A stretch of DNA of 64,000 nt from Clostridia bacterium (GTDB lineage Bacteria; Bacillota; Clostridia; Christensenellales; Aristaeellaceae), in NCBI GenBank assembly GCA_017430225.1, contig JAFRNK010000077.1, forward strand, positions 58,400-122,399, written 5' to 3'. Numbering within the stretch: the first letter of the stretch is position 1; the number at the start of each line of letters is the position of its first letter. Shown here one piece after another: positions 44,424 to 51,974 of this stretch. The translations under genes were made by a program, and so were the position numbers. A model generated the notes under the pieces. The model saw nothing but the letters and a program-made list of their open reading frames with translations. It searched no databases and was not told the origin of the DNA.

Positions 44424-45028
44424 AAACCGCTGAACAGATCATGAAGAAAAAAGCAGCTATGTGGGCGGAAGTCGGGAAGCATCTGCCAAAGGAGCAGGCC
44501 GATGTGCTCTGGCAGCAGGCGACAAAGAAACTGGCCGCCATTCTGAAACAGTACGCTGATCTCCCCAGGAGTATGCGGTTCCACACAGAGTCCCGCATCT
44601 TTCCTTCCGCCGCGGTCTATCTCACGGCGAAGGAGCGCCTTGGGGAGAAAGCGGCTGCCAGCATTGTGGAAAACGCCGCCATTGATCTGACCAATCGCCT
44701 GGGAAAGAAGCTGGCGCGCCTGATGCGGTTGCCGGGGATGCGTTCCCTGTTCGTCCGGATCTGGGATCCCCTGGTCCGGAAGGTCTTCGGTCCGGACAAC
44801 GGTTTCCGGAACGCGTTCTACCCGAAGCAGAAGGGCGAATATCGGATGGACGTGCTGGCCTGCCCCTATTGCCGTTATTTCACCGAGCTGGGCTGCCCGG
44901 AACTGACCCGGATCTACTGTGAGAACGACGAGCGGACCTATGGAAATCTGCCGGGCATCGCGTTCGAGCGGACGGGCACCCTCGGCAAAGGCGCGGACCG
45001 GTGCGATTTTCGCATCCGAAAGGTGTGA
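44420..45028 (+). CDS. L-2-amino-thiazoline-4-carboxylic acid hydrolase family protein
   Basis: This protein of about 202 aa matches the ATC hydrolase family, whose founding member opens 2-aminothiazoline-4-carboxylate in cysteine formation. The hallmark C-terminal stretch is present: MDVLACPYCRYFTELGCPELTRIYCENDERTYG, then FERTGTLGKGADRCDFR. The start at 44420 overlaps the previous stop (ATGA) and has GGAGGAG upstream. Many family members probably have other substrates. It is the last gene of the methyltransferase operon. Confidence 0.82.
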   Translation: MKTAEQIMKKKAAMWAEVGKHLPKEQADVLWQQATKKLAAILKQYADLPRSMRFHTESRIFPSAAVYLTAKERLGEKAAASIVENAAIDLTNRLGKKLARLMRLPGMRSLFVRIWDPLVRKVFGPDNGFRNAFYPKQKGEYRMDVLACPYCRYFTELGCPELTRIYCENDERTYGNLPGIAFERTGTLGKGADRCDFRIRKV

Positions 45029-45107
45029 GCCGGTGCAGCCATGAAGATCTATGAGTTCGGGCAGGAAATGGTCTGAAAAGCCGGAATATCTGCTGCCCGG
45101 AAAACAG

Positions 45108-45136
45108 TTGATACGGCAAGAAACACGGAGTATAAT
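45108..45136 (+). promoter_or_regulatory. Promoter upstream of the DUF3592-like gene
   Basis: TTGATA (45108-45113) and TATAAT (45131-45136) are 17 bases apart, within the 160-base gap after the ATC hydrolase gene. It separates this gene from the methyltransferase operon. Confidence 0.7.
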
Positions 45137-45241
45137 AGGGAGGCGGTCAATCATCCAGGAGAGACCGGGCCTGCGCAGGCACAGAGAATGATTGCAAAAT
45201 TGGGCCGGTCAGCGCAACTGAAGAGAGGACAGGCGTGCACG

Positions 45242-45802
45242 ATGACGACATTTGAAAGCTTCAAAAAATTCGGATTGGAAATGGACAGCGCCATGGGTGG
45301 CATTCTGATAATCGCCGGCAGCGCGGTCACTGTACTGGGGCTGGCGGCGGTCATTGTGGACCAGGTGACCGGAAACATCGGGCTGAAAGGCGCGATGCTG
45401 CTCCTCTTCCTGTTCCTCTTTCTTGCCCCGGGCTTTGTGCTGGTATCCATCGGGGTACGCAAATTCCGCAAGGATAAAAAGAGGGTAGACGGCCTGCGTG
45501 AAGCCTACGAGAACAACCGCTGCATCATGGCCGATATCGTGGGCGTACATCTGACCACTACCAACGATGAAACCAGCAATAATATATTCCAGGGCGTCCG
45601 GCACCGTAAATACTATACGATAGAGTGCCATTACAAAGATCCTGCCGGCGTGACTCACATCTATTACAGCCCGGCCATCTACTACGACCCCACTGGGCTG
45701 ATCAACGCCCAACAGGTGCCCGTCTACATCGACCGGAACAACGAAAAGAACTTCTTCGTGGATATCGACAAAGCGCTGGCCCCGGTGGAAGTCCACATAT
45801 GA
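45242..45802 (+). CDS. DUF3592-like membrane protein
   Basis: This protein of about 186 aa has two hydrophobic helices (about residues 18-40 and 48-71) followed by a soluble domain with CIMADIVGVHLT, YYTIECHYKDPAGVTHIYYSP and VPVYIDRNNEKNFFVDI. That pattern resembles DUF3592 proteins, whose function is unknown. The ATG at 45242 was chosen over 45188 because the resulting N-terminus is compact; neither site has a strong Shine-Dalgarno. Confidence 0.7.
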   Translation: MTTFESFKKFGLEMDSAMGGILIIAGSAVTVLGLAAVIVDQVTGNIGLKGAMLLLFLFLFLAPGFVLVSIGVRKFRKDKKRVDGLREAYENNRCIMADIVGVHLTTTNDETSNNIFQGVRHRKYYTIECHYKDPAGVTHIYYSPAIYYDPTGLINAQQVPVYIDRNNEKNFFVDIDKALAPVEVHI

Positions 45803-45913
45803 TGAAAACGTCCTCATCCGCCGCACTTGCGGCGTGCGATCATTCAGTCCTCGCTTTCCATACGAATTCAGGATTCTTTCGTTGAGCTGTCTCAAACCGG
45901 TTTCATGTAAAAT

Positions 45914-45955
45914 ACAAAACACCTTCCCCCGGTCTCGGAGGAAGGTATTTTGTTT
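45914..45955. terminator. Bidirectional terminator between convergent genes
   Basis: ACACCTTCCCCCGGT and the following TCGGAGGAAGGT form an imperfect GC-rich hairpin flanked by A-rich and T-rich sequence (TATTTTGTTTT on the plus side). It serves the DUF3592-like gene and the convergent secreted-protein gene. Its head resembles the hairpin in the repeats at 54480-54690. Confidence 0.65.
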
Positions 45956-46004
45956 TCAGCGGCTCAGATGAGAGCTTTTCCTGATTTGTTCGAAAGCCGG
46001 ATCA

Positions 46005-46565
46005 TCAGGCTTCTTCAGGGATGAAGTCCAGGTCGCTGAGGAAATCAATGCACATCTGGATCTGCTCTTCGGTGAGGCCACCTTCAGCGGCGGCACCAGC
46101 CAGCATATCGAATTCGATCATGTAGCCTTCGTAAATGGTAATGATAGAAACGAAATCCACGCTCTCAACCGCTTCCTGCGCGATCATCAGCTTGGTTCCG
46201 TGGGAGGTTTCACGATAGGTTACGTTGACGTCGTCGCCTTCGCTAATGAAGGTATCGATGATCTCCTGAAGCTGATCTTCGCTCATATCGTTCAGGCGCT
46301 TCACATCGTAATAGGTTTCATCGAATTCGATGACCATGAACATCATGGGCTTGGTTTCGTCTTCCGTGCTGATCACGGCGATCATGCCTTCATCGTCCTT
46401 GGAGGCGATTTTGATTTCATAATTTTCCGGCAAAGAGCACTGCAGTTTGAACGCGCCGTTCATATTGATGGTGCCAATCTCGGTTTTGGGGGCATTTTCA
46501 GCCAGCGCTGTGCAGCAACCCAGCAATAACGCCAGAGAGAGAAGCAGAGCAAACAGTTTTTTCAT
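46005..46565 (-). CDS. Secreted or lipid-anchored protein of unknown function
   Basis: This 186-aa protein starts MKKLFALLLSLALLLGCCTALAE, a clear signal peptide. It could be cut by signal peptidase I after ALA or lipidated at the LLGC cysteine. The mature part is acidic and mixed alpha/beta, with no family I recognise. It lies 36 bases downstream of the SH3-like gene and probably shares its transcript. Confidence 0.8.
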   Translation of the reverse strand: MKKLFALLLSLALLLGCCTALAENAPKTEIGTINMNGAFKLQCSLPENYEIKIASKDDEGMIAVISTEDETKPMMFMVIEFDETYYDVKRLNDMSEDQLQEIIDTFISEGDDVNVTYRETSHGTKLMIAQEAVESVDFVSIITIYEGYMIEFDMLAGAAAEGGLTEEQIQMCIDFLSDLDFIPEEA

Positions 46566-46601
46566 GATCGGTTACCTCCTGAATTTTTGGATGTTTTCAC
46601 A

Positions 46602-47234
46602 TCAGTTCGGGTTGGTAGACACATACGTGCGGCTAATGTAGCCGATGATGCCGGTCTGCGGATCTTCGACCTGATACCAGTTGTCCGTCTGTCCGATTAC
46701 GGTGAGGATTTCATTCTGACGGACCTGGCGAACCCGCTCAGCTTTCTCATTAGGCGCGTAACGGAAATTGACCCAGCCGGTGGCACGCTTCGGCTTGGCG
46801 TACACGATGAAGGGCTTGTCGACCTTGTGGAAGGTGCGGAACTGTTTGTTCATATTGGTGAACTGAGCTGACAGATCAACGGGAGCGGCCTGCTGCTGGG
46901 AGCCGCCGCTGGAGCTCTTTTTCTTGTTCGCGGGAGTAGGAGCCTTATAGTCGTAGGTCAGGTATTTCACCATCATATACCCTTCGGAATACGCGCCGAC
47001 TTCATATTCAACGCAAGCCCAACCATCGGAAATATATTTCACCGTCACGGGCTGACCGTATCCGATCTTGGTGATCAGGTTTTTGGCGTTTTTGGCCGCG
47101 TTCGGGGTACTGCGAAGGTTCACCGTGCTGCCCGATGAGGGGCAAACGAACATGGTCCATGAGGCCTGCGCGGAAGGGATGAGCATCATTGTCATGACGA
47201 CAATGAGTGCCAGCGACAGAATGCGTTTTTTCAT
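46602..47234 (-). CDS. Secreted protein with two SH3-like domains
   Basis: This 210-aa protein has a signal peptide (MKKRILSLALIVVMTMMLIPSAQA) and two bacterial SH3-like domains, at about 30-95 (STVNLRSTPNAAKNAKNLITKIGYGQPVTV) and 150-208 (WVNFRYAPNEKAERVRQVRQNEILTVIGQTDNWYQV), joined by a low-complexity linker (NKKKSSSGGSQQQ). Such domains usually bind cell-wall peptides. First gene of a two-gene transcript. Confidence 0.85.
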   Translation of the reverse strand: MKKRILSLALIVVMTMMLIPSAQASWTMFVCPSSGSTVNLRSTPNAAKNAKNLITKIGYGQPVTVKYISDGWACVEYEVGAYSEGYMMVKYLTYDYKAPTPANKKKSSSGGSQQQAAPVDLSAQFTNMNKQFRTFHKVDKPFIVYAKPKRATGWVNFRYAPNEKAERVRQVRQNEILTVIGQTDNWYQVEDPQTGIIGYISRTYVSTNPN

Positions 47235-47307
47235 TGGTTCTTCCTCCTGTATGGTATATTTGGTTTTCGGAGCATTTTTAACCGTTTTGCTGCCCCATCA
47301 TGTTGCT

Positions 47308-47336
47308 ATTCTATCATGACAATATGAAAAACGCAA
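47308..47336 (-). promoter_or_regulatory. Promoter of the SH3-like/secreted protein pair
   Basis: On the minus strand TTGCGT (47331-47336) and TAGAAT (47308-47313) are 17 bases apart, about 70 bases before the SH3-like gene start. Confidence 0.6.
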
Positions 47337-47415
47337 GAAAAAATGAACAAAATCAATGCAAAAAATCGATTGATTTACAACTGGAACCCCCACAGATTCG
47401 ACTTAGTAAATGCAA

Positions 47416-47439
47416 AACGCCCTGGTCAAAGGGCGTTTA
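47416..47439 (-). terminator. Terminator after the amino-acid ABC operon
   Basis: AAACGCCCT (47416-47424) pairs perfectly with AGGGCGTTT (47431-47439). On the minus strand it is followed by a short T-containing tail. It closes the ABC transporter transcript about 100 bases after the small cysteine-rich gene. Confidence 0.7.
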
Positions 47440-47540
47440 CTGAAAGCATATGTTTTGTATTACAAGGGCAGGCAGGCTGTATCAGGTCATCTGTCCAGCA
47501 GGAATAATCCGCTGATTCTACAGAATATTCCGCTCCCCCA

Positions 47541-47759
47541 TCATCCCCGCACAAACGGCGCGCTGTATTCCGCGTTGATCTCCCGGATCTCCTTGAGGCC
47601 GTCAATATAGGGCTGATATATGTTCTCGATGCGCCCGCCGCCGCGGTTGTCACAACCAGAACAGAATTCGCAGTCGATCCCGCAGGCGCCCCACAGCGCC
47701 TGGTGCACGATACGGATGCGTTCTTCCCGCGTAGTGTCTTTGATCAGGATCGATTCCAT
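47541..47759 (-). CDS. Small cysteine-rich protein
   Basis: This protein of about 72 aa contains WGACGIDCEFCSGCDNRGGG, with cysteines spaced C-x3-C-x2-C-x2-C, a likely metal or iron-sulfur site. The ATG at 47759 has AAGGAG upstream; the same frame is open further up but overlaps the ABC ATPase. It follows the ATPase gene by about 20 bases. The spacing of the first three cysteines is that of radical-SAM enzymes, but the protein is far too short to be one. Function unknown. Confidence 0.65.
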   Translation of the reverse strand: MESILIKDTTREERIRIVHQALWGACGIDCEFCSGCDNRGGGRIENIYQPYIDGLKEIREINAEYSAPFVRG

Positions 47760-47778
47760 CGCTCGTTCATCTCCTTCA

Positions 47779-48540
47779 TCACAGCTCACGGTCCTGCATC
47801 CGGACAGACGATAAAAAACCCTTTGCCCGCTGGGTCTTCGGGTTCGAGAAGAACGCCTCCGGCGTATTCTCCTCCACGATCCTCCCGCCATCCATGAAGA
47901 TCACCCGGTCAGCCACCCGACGGGCAAAGTTCATTTCATGGGTCACCACCAGCATGGTCATGCCGTCCTGTGCCAGTTCCGTCATGACGTTGAGCACCTC
48001 GCCGATCATTTCCGGGTCGAGTGCGCTGGTAGGCTCGTCAAACAGCATCGCTTTCGGATGCATGGCGAGAGCCCGGGCGATCGCGGCCCGCTGCTGTTGA
48101 CCGCCGGATAACTGGGCCGGTACTTTGCCGGCCTGATCGGCCACGCCCACCCGTTCCAGGAGACGCATAGCTTCCTGCCGGGCGTTTTTTTTGCTGGCTT
48201 TCATCACGTCGCACGGAGCCAGAGTGATATTGTCCAGGATCGTCCTGTGGGCGAACAGGTTGAACGACTGGAACACCATGCCGATTTTCGCCCGCATCTG
48301 CGCCAGTTCTTTTCCCTCCCGCGGAAGCGGTTCCCCCTCAAAGAGAATCTCCCCGGAATCGATGGTTTCGAGGCGGTTGATGGCGCGGCACAAAGTGGAT
48401 TTTCCCGAGCCGGACGGGCCGATGATGACCACCACTTCCCCTTTCTTCACTGTCAGGGAGATATCCTGCAGTACATGCAGGTCACCGAAATGCTTGTTGA
48501 CTTGCCGCAGTTCGATGACAGGTTGATTATTTTCCGTCAT
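47779..48540 (-). CDS. Polar amino-acid ABC transporter ATP-binding protein
   Basis: This protein of about 253 aa is a GlnQ/GltL-type importer ATPase: [22 protein letters not shown], Walker [11 protein letters not shown]-loop [13 protein letters not shown], signature [15 protein letters not shown], Walker [15 protein letters not shown] and H-loop VVTHEM. The ATG at 48540 overlaps the second permease stop by four bases. Last transporter gene of the operon. Confidence 0.95.
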   Translation of the reverse strand: MTENNQPVIELRQVNKHFGDLHVLQDISLTVKKGEVVVIIGPSGSGKSTLCRAINRLETIDSGEILFEGEPLPREGKELAQMRAKIGMVFQSFNLFAHRTILDNITLAPCDVMKASKKNARQEAMRLLERVGVADQAGKVPAQLSGGQQQRAAIARALAMHPKAMLFDEPTSALDPEMIGEVLNVMTELAQDGMTMLVVTHEMNFARRVADRVIFMDGGRIVEENTPEAFFSNPKTQRAKGFLSSVRMQDREL

Positions 48541-49370
48541 GCCGCTCTCCTTTCCGCCGCCCCGGGCTGGCTCGTCCGCTTTGCCAGGCGGTCGGACAGC
48601 CTGTTTAGCAGGAAATTGATCAGGATATAAATCACCGCCACAACCAGGTAGATGGACAGCAGCGCATCGTAGTTGGATATCAGCACCTTGGCGTTCTGCA
48701 TCAAGTCGGCACACGACACGATGGAAGCGAAAGTAGTGTCCTTGAGCACGATCACCAGCTCCGCAATCAGGGACGGGATTACGAAACGGATCGCCTGGGG
48801 AAACACGATCCGGTAGAACAGCTTCGTTTCCCGGTATCCTAGGCAGAGCGCCGCTTCCGTCTGCCCCCTGGGCACTGCATTGACGCCCCCGCGCAGGGCT
48901 TCCGCCACCACGCCGCAGGCAGATATGGCACAGGGAAGCGTGATCTTCCAGAACGCGCTCAGTTTCCAGCCGGTCTGCGGAACGACGAGAAAGAAGAAAT
49001 AAATGAACAGCAGCGTAGGCACCCCGCGTGTGAATTCGATGACGCCTGTGCTGATCCACCGCAGCAGGAGATTTTTCTGCAGTCTGCCCCGCATCAGCAG
49101 AAAGCCCAGTGCGAAGGAAATCAGCGCGCCGGTCACCGCAGCCTCCACCGTGACCAGCAGGCCCTGGCCCAGAAAGCGCCAGGTCGTGGCTTTGCCAAAG
49201 AACGCCCAGTAGCGCCCGCTCAGCTGGCCCGTCACATAAAACCGATGTACGACCATCAACAGGAGCCCCATGAGCAGCAGCATCGCTGCCGCCGTCAGCC
49301 AGAAGACGCGTTTGCGGGTCTTCGGCCCCGGCGCTTCATAGAGGAATTCCCGGATCGTGGCGTTTTTCAT
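48537..49370 (-). CDS. Polar amino-acid ABC transporter permease
   Basis: This protein of about 277 aa has one N-terminal helix followed by a HisM/GlnP-type permease domain: [17 protein letters not shown], the [17 protein letters not shown] segment and the coupling [29 protein letters not shown] loop. The ATG at 49370 overlaps the previous stop (ATGA). It pairs with the adjacent permease as a heterodimer. Confidence 0.93.
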   Translation of the reverse strand: MKNATIREFLYEAPGPKTRKRVFWLTAAAMLLLMGLLLMVVHRFYVTGQLSGRYWAFFGKATTWRFLGQGLLVTVEAAVTGALISFALGFLLMRGRLQKNLLLRWISTGVIEFTRGVPTLLFIYFFFLVVPQTGWKLSAFWKITLPCAISACGVVAEALRGGVNAVPRGQTEAALCLGYRETKLFYRIVFPQAIRFVIPSLIAELVIVLKDTTFASIVSCADLMQNAKVLISNYDALLSIYLVVAVIYILINFLLNRLSDRLAKRTSQPGAAERRAA

Positions 49371-50026
49371 CTGAGAATCCTCACTTTCCTGTCCAGCCAG
49401 CTCCCGGCAGCGCCGATCAGCAGCCCGGTCATGCAATACAGCGCGGCGGAAATGGCGAACGCCATCACGCCGCCCGCACTGCGGGTGTTTATATAGGATA
49501 CGATGCCGGTCAGTTCCATGGGCCGGAGCGGCACCTGCGACCCAAGCGAAGTCGTCAGCATGGTGGCCACCATGAGGTTGGTCATGGGCAGTACCGCGGA
49601 GCGGAGCGACTGGGGGATCACGATGCGCCTTATCAGCTGGAAAAAGTTCATGCCCAGGGCCCTCGCGGCTTCGATCTGACCGGGAGATATGGTGTTCATG
49701 CCGCTCATCAGGTGCTCGGAGCAGAACGCGGAAGGAATCAGGATCGTAGCAATCAGGACGCAGGCGTCGTACGGGAACGTGATCTTCAGATAGGGAAGCG
49801 CGTATACCAGCAGGATCAGCAGCGCAGCACCGGGGATATTGCGGAAAATCTGCACGTAAAAATCCCCGAACAGCCGCAGAGGCCTGATCGGACTGACCCG
49901 GAAAACGGTGACCAGGATCCCGACGGCAAGCGCTCCGAGAAACGAAAAAAACGTCAGCTGCCAAGTCGTGAACAGCGCCTGCAGGTACCGGTCGCCGTAT
50001 TGTGTGAGTAACTGTGATAAGGTCAT
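49367..50026 (-). CDS. Polar amino-acid ABC transporter permease
   Basis: This protein of about 219 aa shows the family pattern ALFTTWQLTFFSFLGALAVG, YVQIFRNIPGAALLILLVY and the coupling loop MNTISPGQIEAARALGMNFFQLIRRIVIPQ. The start at 50026 has GGGAGGCAGCT upstream. It follows the binding-protein gene after a hairpin (50045-50073) that probably lowers permease expression relative to the binding protein. Confidence 0.93.
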   Translation of the reverse strand: MTLSQLLTQYGDRYLQALFTTWQLTFFSFLGALAVGILVTVFRVSPIRPLRLFGDFYVQIFRNIPGAALLILLVYALPYLKITFPYDACVLIATILIPSAFCSEHLMSGMNTISPGQIEAARALGMNFFQLIRRIVIPQSLRSAVLPMTNLMVATMLTTSLGSQVPLRPMELTGIVSYINTRSAGGVMAFAISAALYCMTGLLIGAAGSWLDRKVRILR

Positions 50027-50040
50027 GAGCTGCCTCCCGG

Positions 50041-50073
50041 AAAAAGGCCTCAAGACGATGTGCCTTGAGGCCT
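50041..50073 (-). terminator. Intercistronic terminator between binding protein and permease
   Basis: AGGCCTCAAG (50045-50054) pairs with CTTGAGGCCT (50064-50073). On the minus strand it is followed by TTTTT. It lies between the binding-protein gene and the first permease, a usual way to keep the binding protein in excess by partial termination. Confidence 0.75.
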
Positions 50074-50090
50074 GAACGTTACAGCAGGTT

Positions 50091-51011
50091 TTATTCAGCG
50101 ATCGCAGGCGCCGCGGGAGCGGTGTCGATTCCGGTGCGGTCGCCCAGGCTGATCTGCCACAGCTGCGCCCACAGGCCGCTGTCTTCAATCGCCTTGAGGA
50201 ATTCGTTCACAAACGCCACACCGTCGGAATCCTTGGGCAGGCCGATACCGTAGGGATCAACAGGGCCGAACACATCGCCCGCCACAGCATACGCGCCGGG
50301 ATTCTTCACGATGGAGTTCAGAATCAGCGTGTAGTCCGTCACATAAGCGTCGGCGCGGTTTAGTTCCACGGCGGTACGGGCCTGGATGTCATCCTCGAAT
50401 TCCTGCACAATGGCGTCCGGCGCGAACTGGGCCAGGATGCTCGGGCCGGTAGAACCCGCCTGGGTCGCCACGATCTTGTCAGCCAGGCTGTCGATGCCCG
50501 TGATTTCTGTATTGCCAAACTTGACCAGCACCGCCTGCTGGGAGGTGTAGTAGGGGCCGGCGAAGGAAATCACTTCCTGGCGGGAGGGTGTGATGGAATA
50601 GGTGGCGAACACCGCATCCACCTGATCGCTGGTCAGCACCGATTCACGGGTGCTCGAAGTGACCTGCGTGAGTTCGTACTTGCTTTCGTCGCCCAGGATG
50701 TAGCGGGCCAGCAGCTGATAAAGGCCGGCGTCAAAACCGCGGATGCCGTTGTCGGTTTCGTCCAGCTGGCTGAACAGGAAGGAAGTGCGGGTGCCGCCGA
50801 CGCGCAGGATGCCGGCGTTCTTGACGGCGGTCGCCCAGGCGCTCGCGGCGATTGCTTCATCGCTGGCGACGGGACCGGTGGCCAGCAGGGCGTCAAACGC
50901 CGCTTTGTCGATGGCCGTGGGCTGGACTTCGTCCGCGAAAGTCGGAGCAGCAACGGTGAGGGACAGGATCAGCACAAATAATACGGAGAGGGTTTTCTGA
51001 TAGCGCTTCAT
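50091..51011 (-). CDS. Amino-acid ABC transporter substrate-binding protein
   Basis: This protein of about 306 aa has a signal peptide (MKRYQKTLSVLFVLILSLTVAAPTFA) and a family 3 solute-binding fold: IRGFDAGLYQLLARYILGD, VDAVFATYSITPSRQEVISFAGPYY, and TAVELNRADAYVTDYTLIL. The serine/threonine- and arginine-containing ligand loops fit glutamate- or glutamine-type ligands, but specificity is not certain. There is no lipobox cysteine, unusual for a Gram-positive binding protein. First gene of the operon. Confidence 0.9.
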   Translation of the reverse strand: MKRYQKTLSVLFVLILSLTVAAPTFADEVQPTAIDKAAFDALLATGPVASDEAIAASAWATAVKNAGILRVGGTRTSFLFSQLDETDNGIRGFDAGLYQLLARYILGDESKYELTQVTSSTRESVLTSDQVDAVFATYSITPSRQEVISFAGPYYTSQQAVLVKFGNTEITGIDSLADKIVATQAGSTGPSILAQFAPDAIVQEFEDDIQARTAVELNRADAYVTDYTLILNSIVKNPGAYAVAGDVFGPVDPYGIGLPKDSDGVAFVNEFLKAIEDSGLWAQLWQISLGDRTGIDTAPAAPAIAE

Positions 51012-51092
51012 GATTCTTTTCCTTCTTTCTTTCGTCATTTTTAGTTCTTGTGCGGCAATGCTGAATCAACGGTATCGGCTCCCCCTGAATAC

Positions 51093-51225
51093 AAAAAACC
51101 GGGGACTTCTTCCACCAAGCTCCCGGACAAATGGCAGTCAGACGCAGGATCACCGATCATATCCTGCTCTTGCGTGGGCACAGCACATACAGCTGATTAC
51201 ACCTGCCACGGAACATGTCCGGGAG
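51093..51225 (-). promoter_or_regulatory. Structured leader with antiterminator/terminator switch
   Basis: Read on the minus strand, CTCCCGGACA (51216-51225) pairs perfectly with TGTCCGGGAG (51120-51129), enclosing a three-way junction: TGGCAG/CTGCCA (51203-51208 with 51132-51137), GCAGGAT/ATCCTGC (51161-51167 with 51144-51150) and CAGC/GCTG (51192-51195 with 51181-51184). The 3' arm of the outer stem also belongs to a terminator, CCGGG with CCCCGG followed by TTTTTT (51093-51126). The two folds exclude each other, the layout of a riboswitch. I find no T-box, S-box, lysine or glutamine riboswitch signature. Confidence 0.6.
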
Positions 51226-51295
51226 TCAAGCATTCGACAACACATCATACCCTGGTGCAGCATATCCTGCGCCCCCCTTTCTTTGAAGTGTCTGC

Positions 51296-51330
51296 ATCAT
51301 ATCATAATTAACCTACTATGTCAATAGGTT
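51296..51330 (-). promoter_or_regulatory. Promoter and operator-like palindrome of the amino-acid ABC operon
   Basis: On the minus strand TTGACA (51319-51324) and TATGAT (51296-51301) are 17 bases apart. A palindrome AACCTA-N9-TAGGTT (51310-51330) covers the -35, a position for a repressor. Transcription would start near 51289. Confidence 0.65.
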
Positions 51331-51360
51331 GTTTGAAATCATCCAATCCGCTCCGATCAC

Positions 51361-51389
51361 TTGCAAATTCTCCATGCATAGGGTATAAT
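51361..51389 (+). promoter_or_regulatory. Promoter of the tat operon
   Basis: TTGCAA (51361-51366) and TATAAT (51384-51389) are 17 bases apart. Transcription would start near 51396, leaving a leader of about 24 bases with AAAGGAGG. Confidence 0.7.
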
Positions 51390-51419
51390 GAGGCATATCT
51401 GGAAAGGAGGAAAAACGCT

Positions 51420-51752
51420 ATCTTCAATATTGGATTTTCAGAAGTGGTGTTGGTTCTTCTGATTGCTTTCCTGGTCGTCGGGCCCAAGGACCTGCCAAAA
51501 GTGGCGCGCTGGATGGGGCGCTCTGTAAAAAAGCTTCGCGCCATCATCCGGGAAGTGAAGCAGGAAACGGGCTGGGACGAAATCGAAACGGAAATCCGCG
51601 ATACCAAAGCGGAAGTGAAAGCCCTGAAAAACGAAGCGGACATCACCTCGGAACTGAAGGACGCTTCCGCCGAACTGGATACAAGCCTGAAAAGCGTTCA
51701 GCATGAACTGAACGAGGCAAAGCAGGAGATTCAAAGCACTGAAAAGAGCTGA
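51420..51752 (+). CDS. tatB: Twin-arginine translocase TatA/TatB-type subunit, apparent ATC start
   Basis: This protein of about 110 aa has the TatB form: FNIGFSEVVLVLLIAFLVVGPKDLPKVARWMG, one membrane helix, then a long amphipathic and coiled-coil tail. TatB homologues begin Met-Phe-x-Ile-Gly-Phe-Ser-Glu; here the codon before TTC is ATC, nine bases after AAAGGAGG, so ATC is the likely initiator. The frame is open upstream to an ATG at 51318, but that lies upstream of the promoter. A sequencing error in the start codon is the alternative. First gene of tatB-tatA-tatC. Confidence 0.82.
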   Translation: MFNIGFSEVVLVLLIAFLVVGPKDLPKVARWMGRSVKKLRAIIREVKQETGWDEIETEIRDTKAEVKALKNEADITSELKDASAELDTSLKSVQHELNEAKQEIQSTEKS

Positions 51753-51774
51753 AAACATAAGGAGGACTCACCTA

Positions 51775-51954
51775 TGCGTCTGGGCACAACTGAAATTATT
51801 CTGATCGTCGTATTGGCACTGGTCCTGTTTGGCGGCGGCAAGCTGGCAGGCGTTGGCAAGGCCCTGGGCAAGAGCATCAAGGATTTCAAGCACGAAATCA
51901 AAGACAACGACGGAGAGCAGAAGGACGAGGCAAAAGAAGAAAAGAAGGACTGAT
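51775..51954 (+). CDS. tatA: Twin-arginine translocase TatA subunit
   Basis: This 59-aa protein reads MRLGTTEIILIVVLALVLFG, then GGKLAGVGKALGKSIKDFKHEI and an acidic, lysine-rich tail. It has the short membrane helix, FG hinge and amphipathic helix of TatA, which forms the pore for folded proteins. AAGGAGG precedes the ATG. It lies between tatB and tatC. Confidence 0.9.
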
Positions 51955-51974
51955 CTTCTGCCCCTCAACGACAG

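Noticed and set aside
47541-47759. Radical-SAM enzyme
   Set aside because: The C-x3-C-x2-C spacing fits, but 72 residues cannot form the required barrel.
51039-51289. T-box or S-box riboswitch in the amino-acid ABC leader
   Set aside because: The conserved AGGGTGGNACCGCG T-box sequence and the SAM-I core are absent on the minus strand.
51318-51419. ATG at 51318 as start of tatB
   Set aside because: It lies upstream of the tat promoter and adds residues that TatB proteins do not have.
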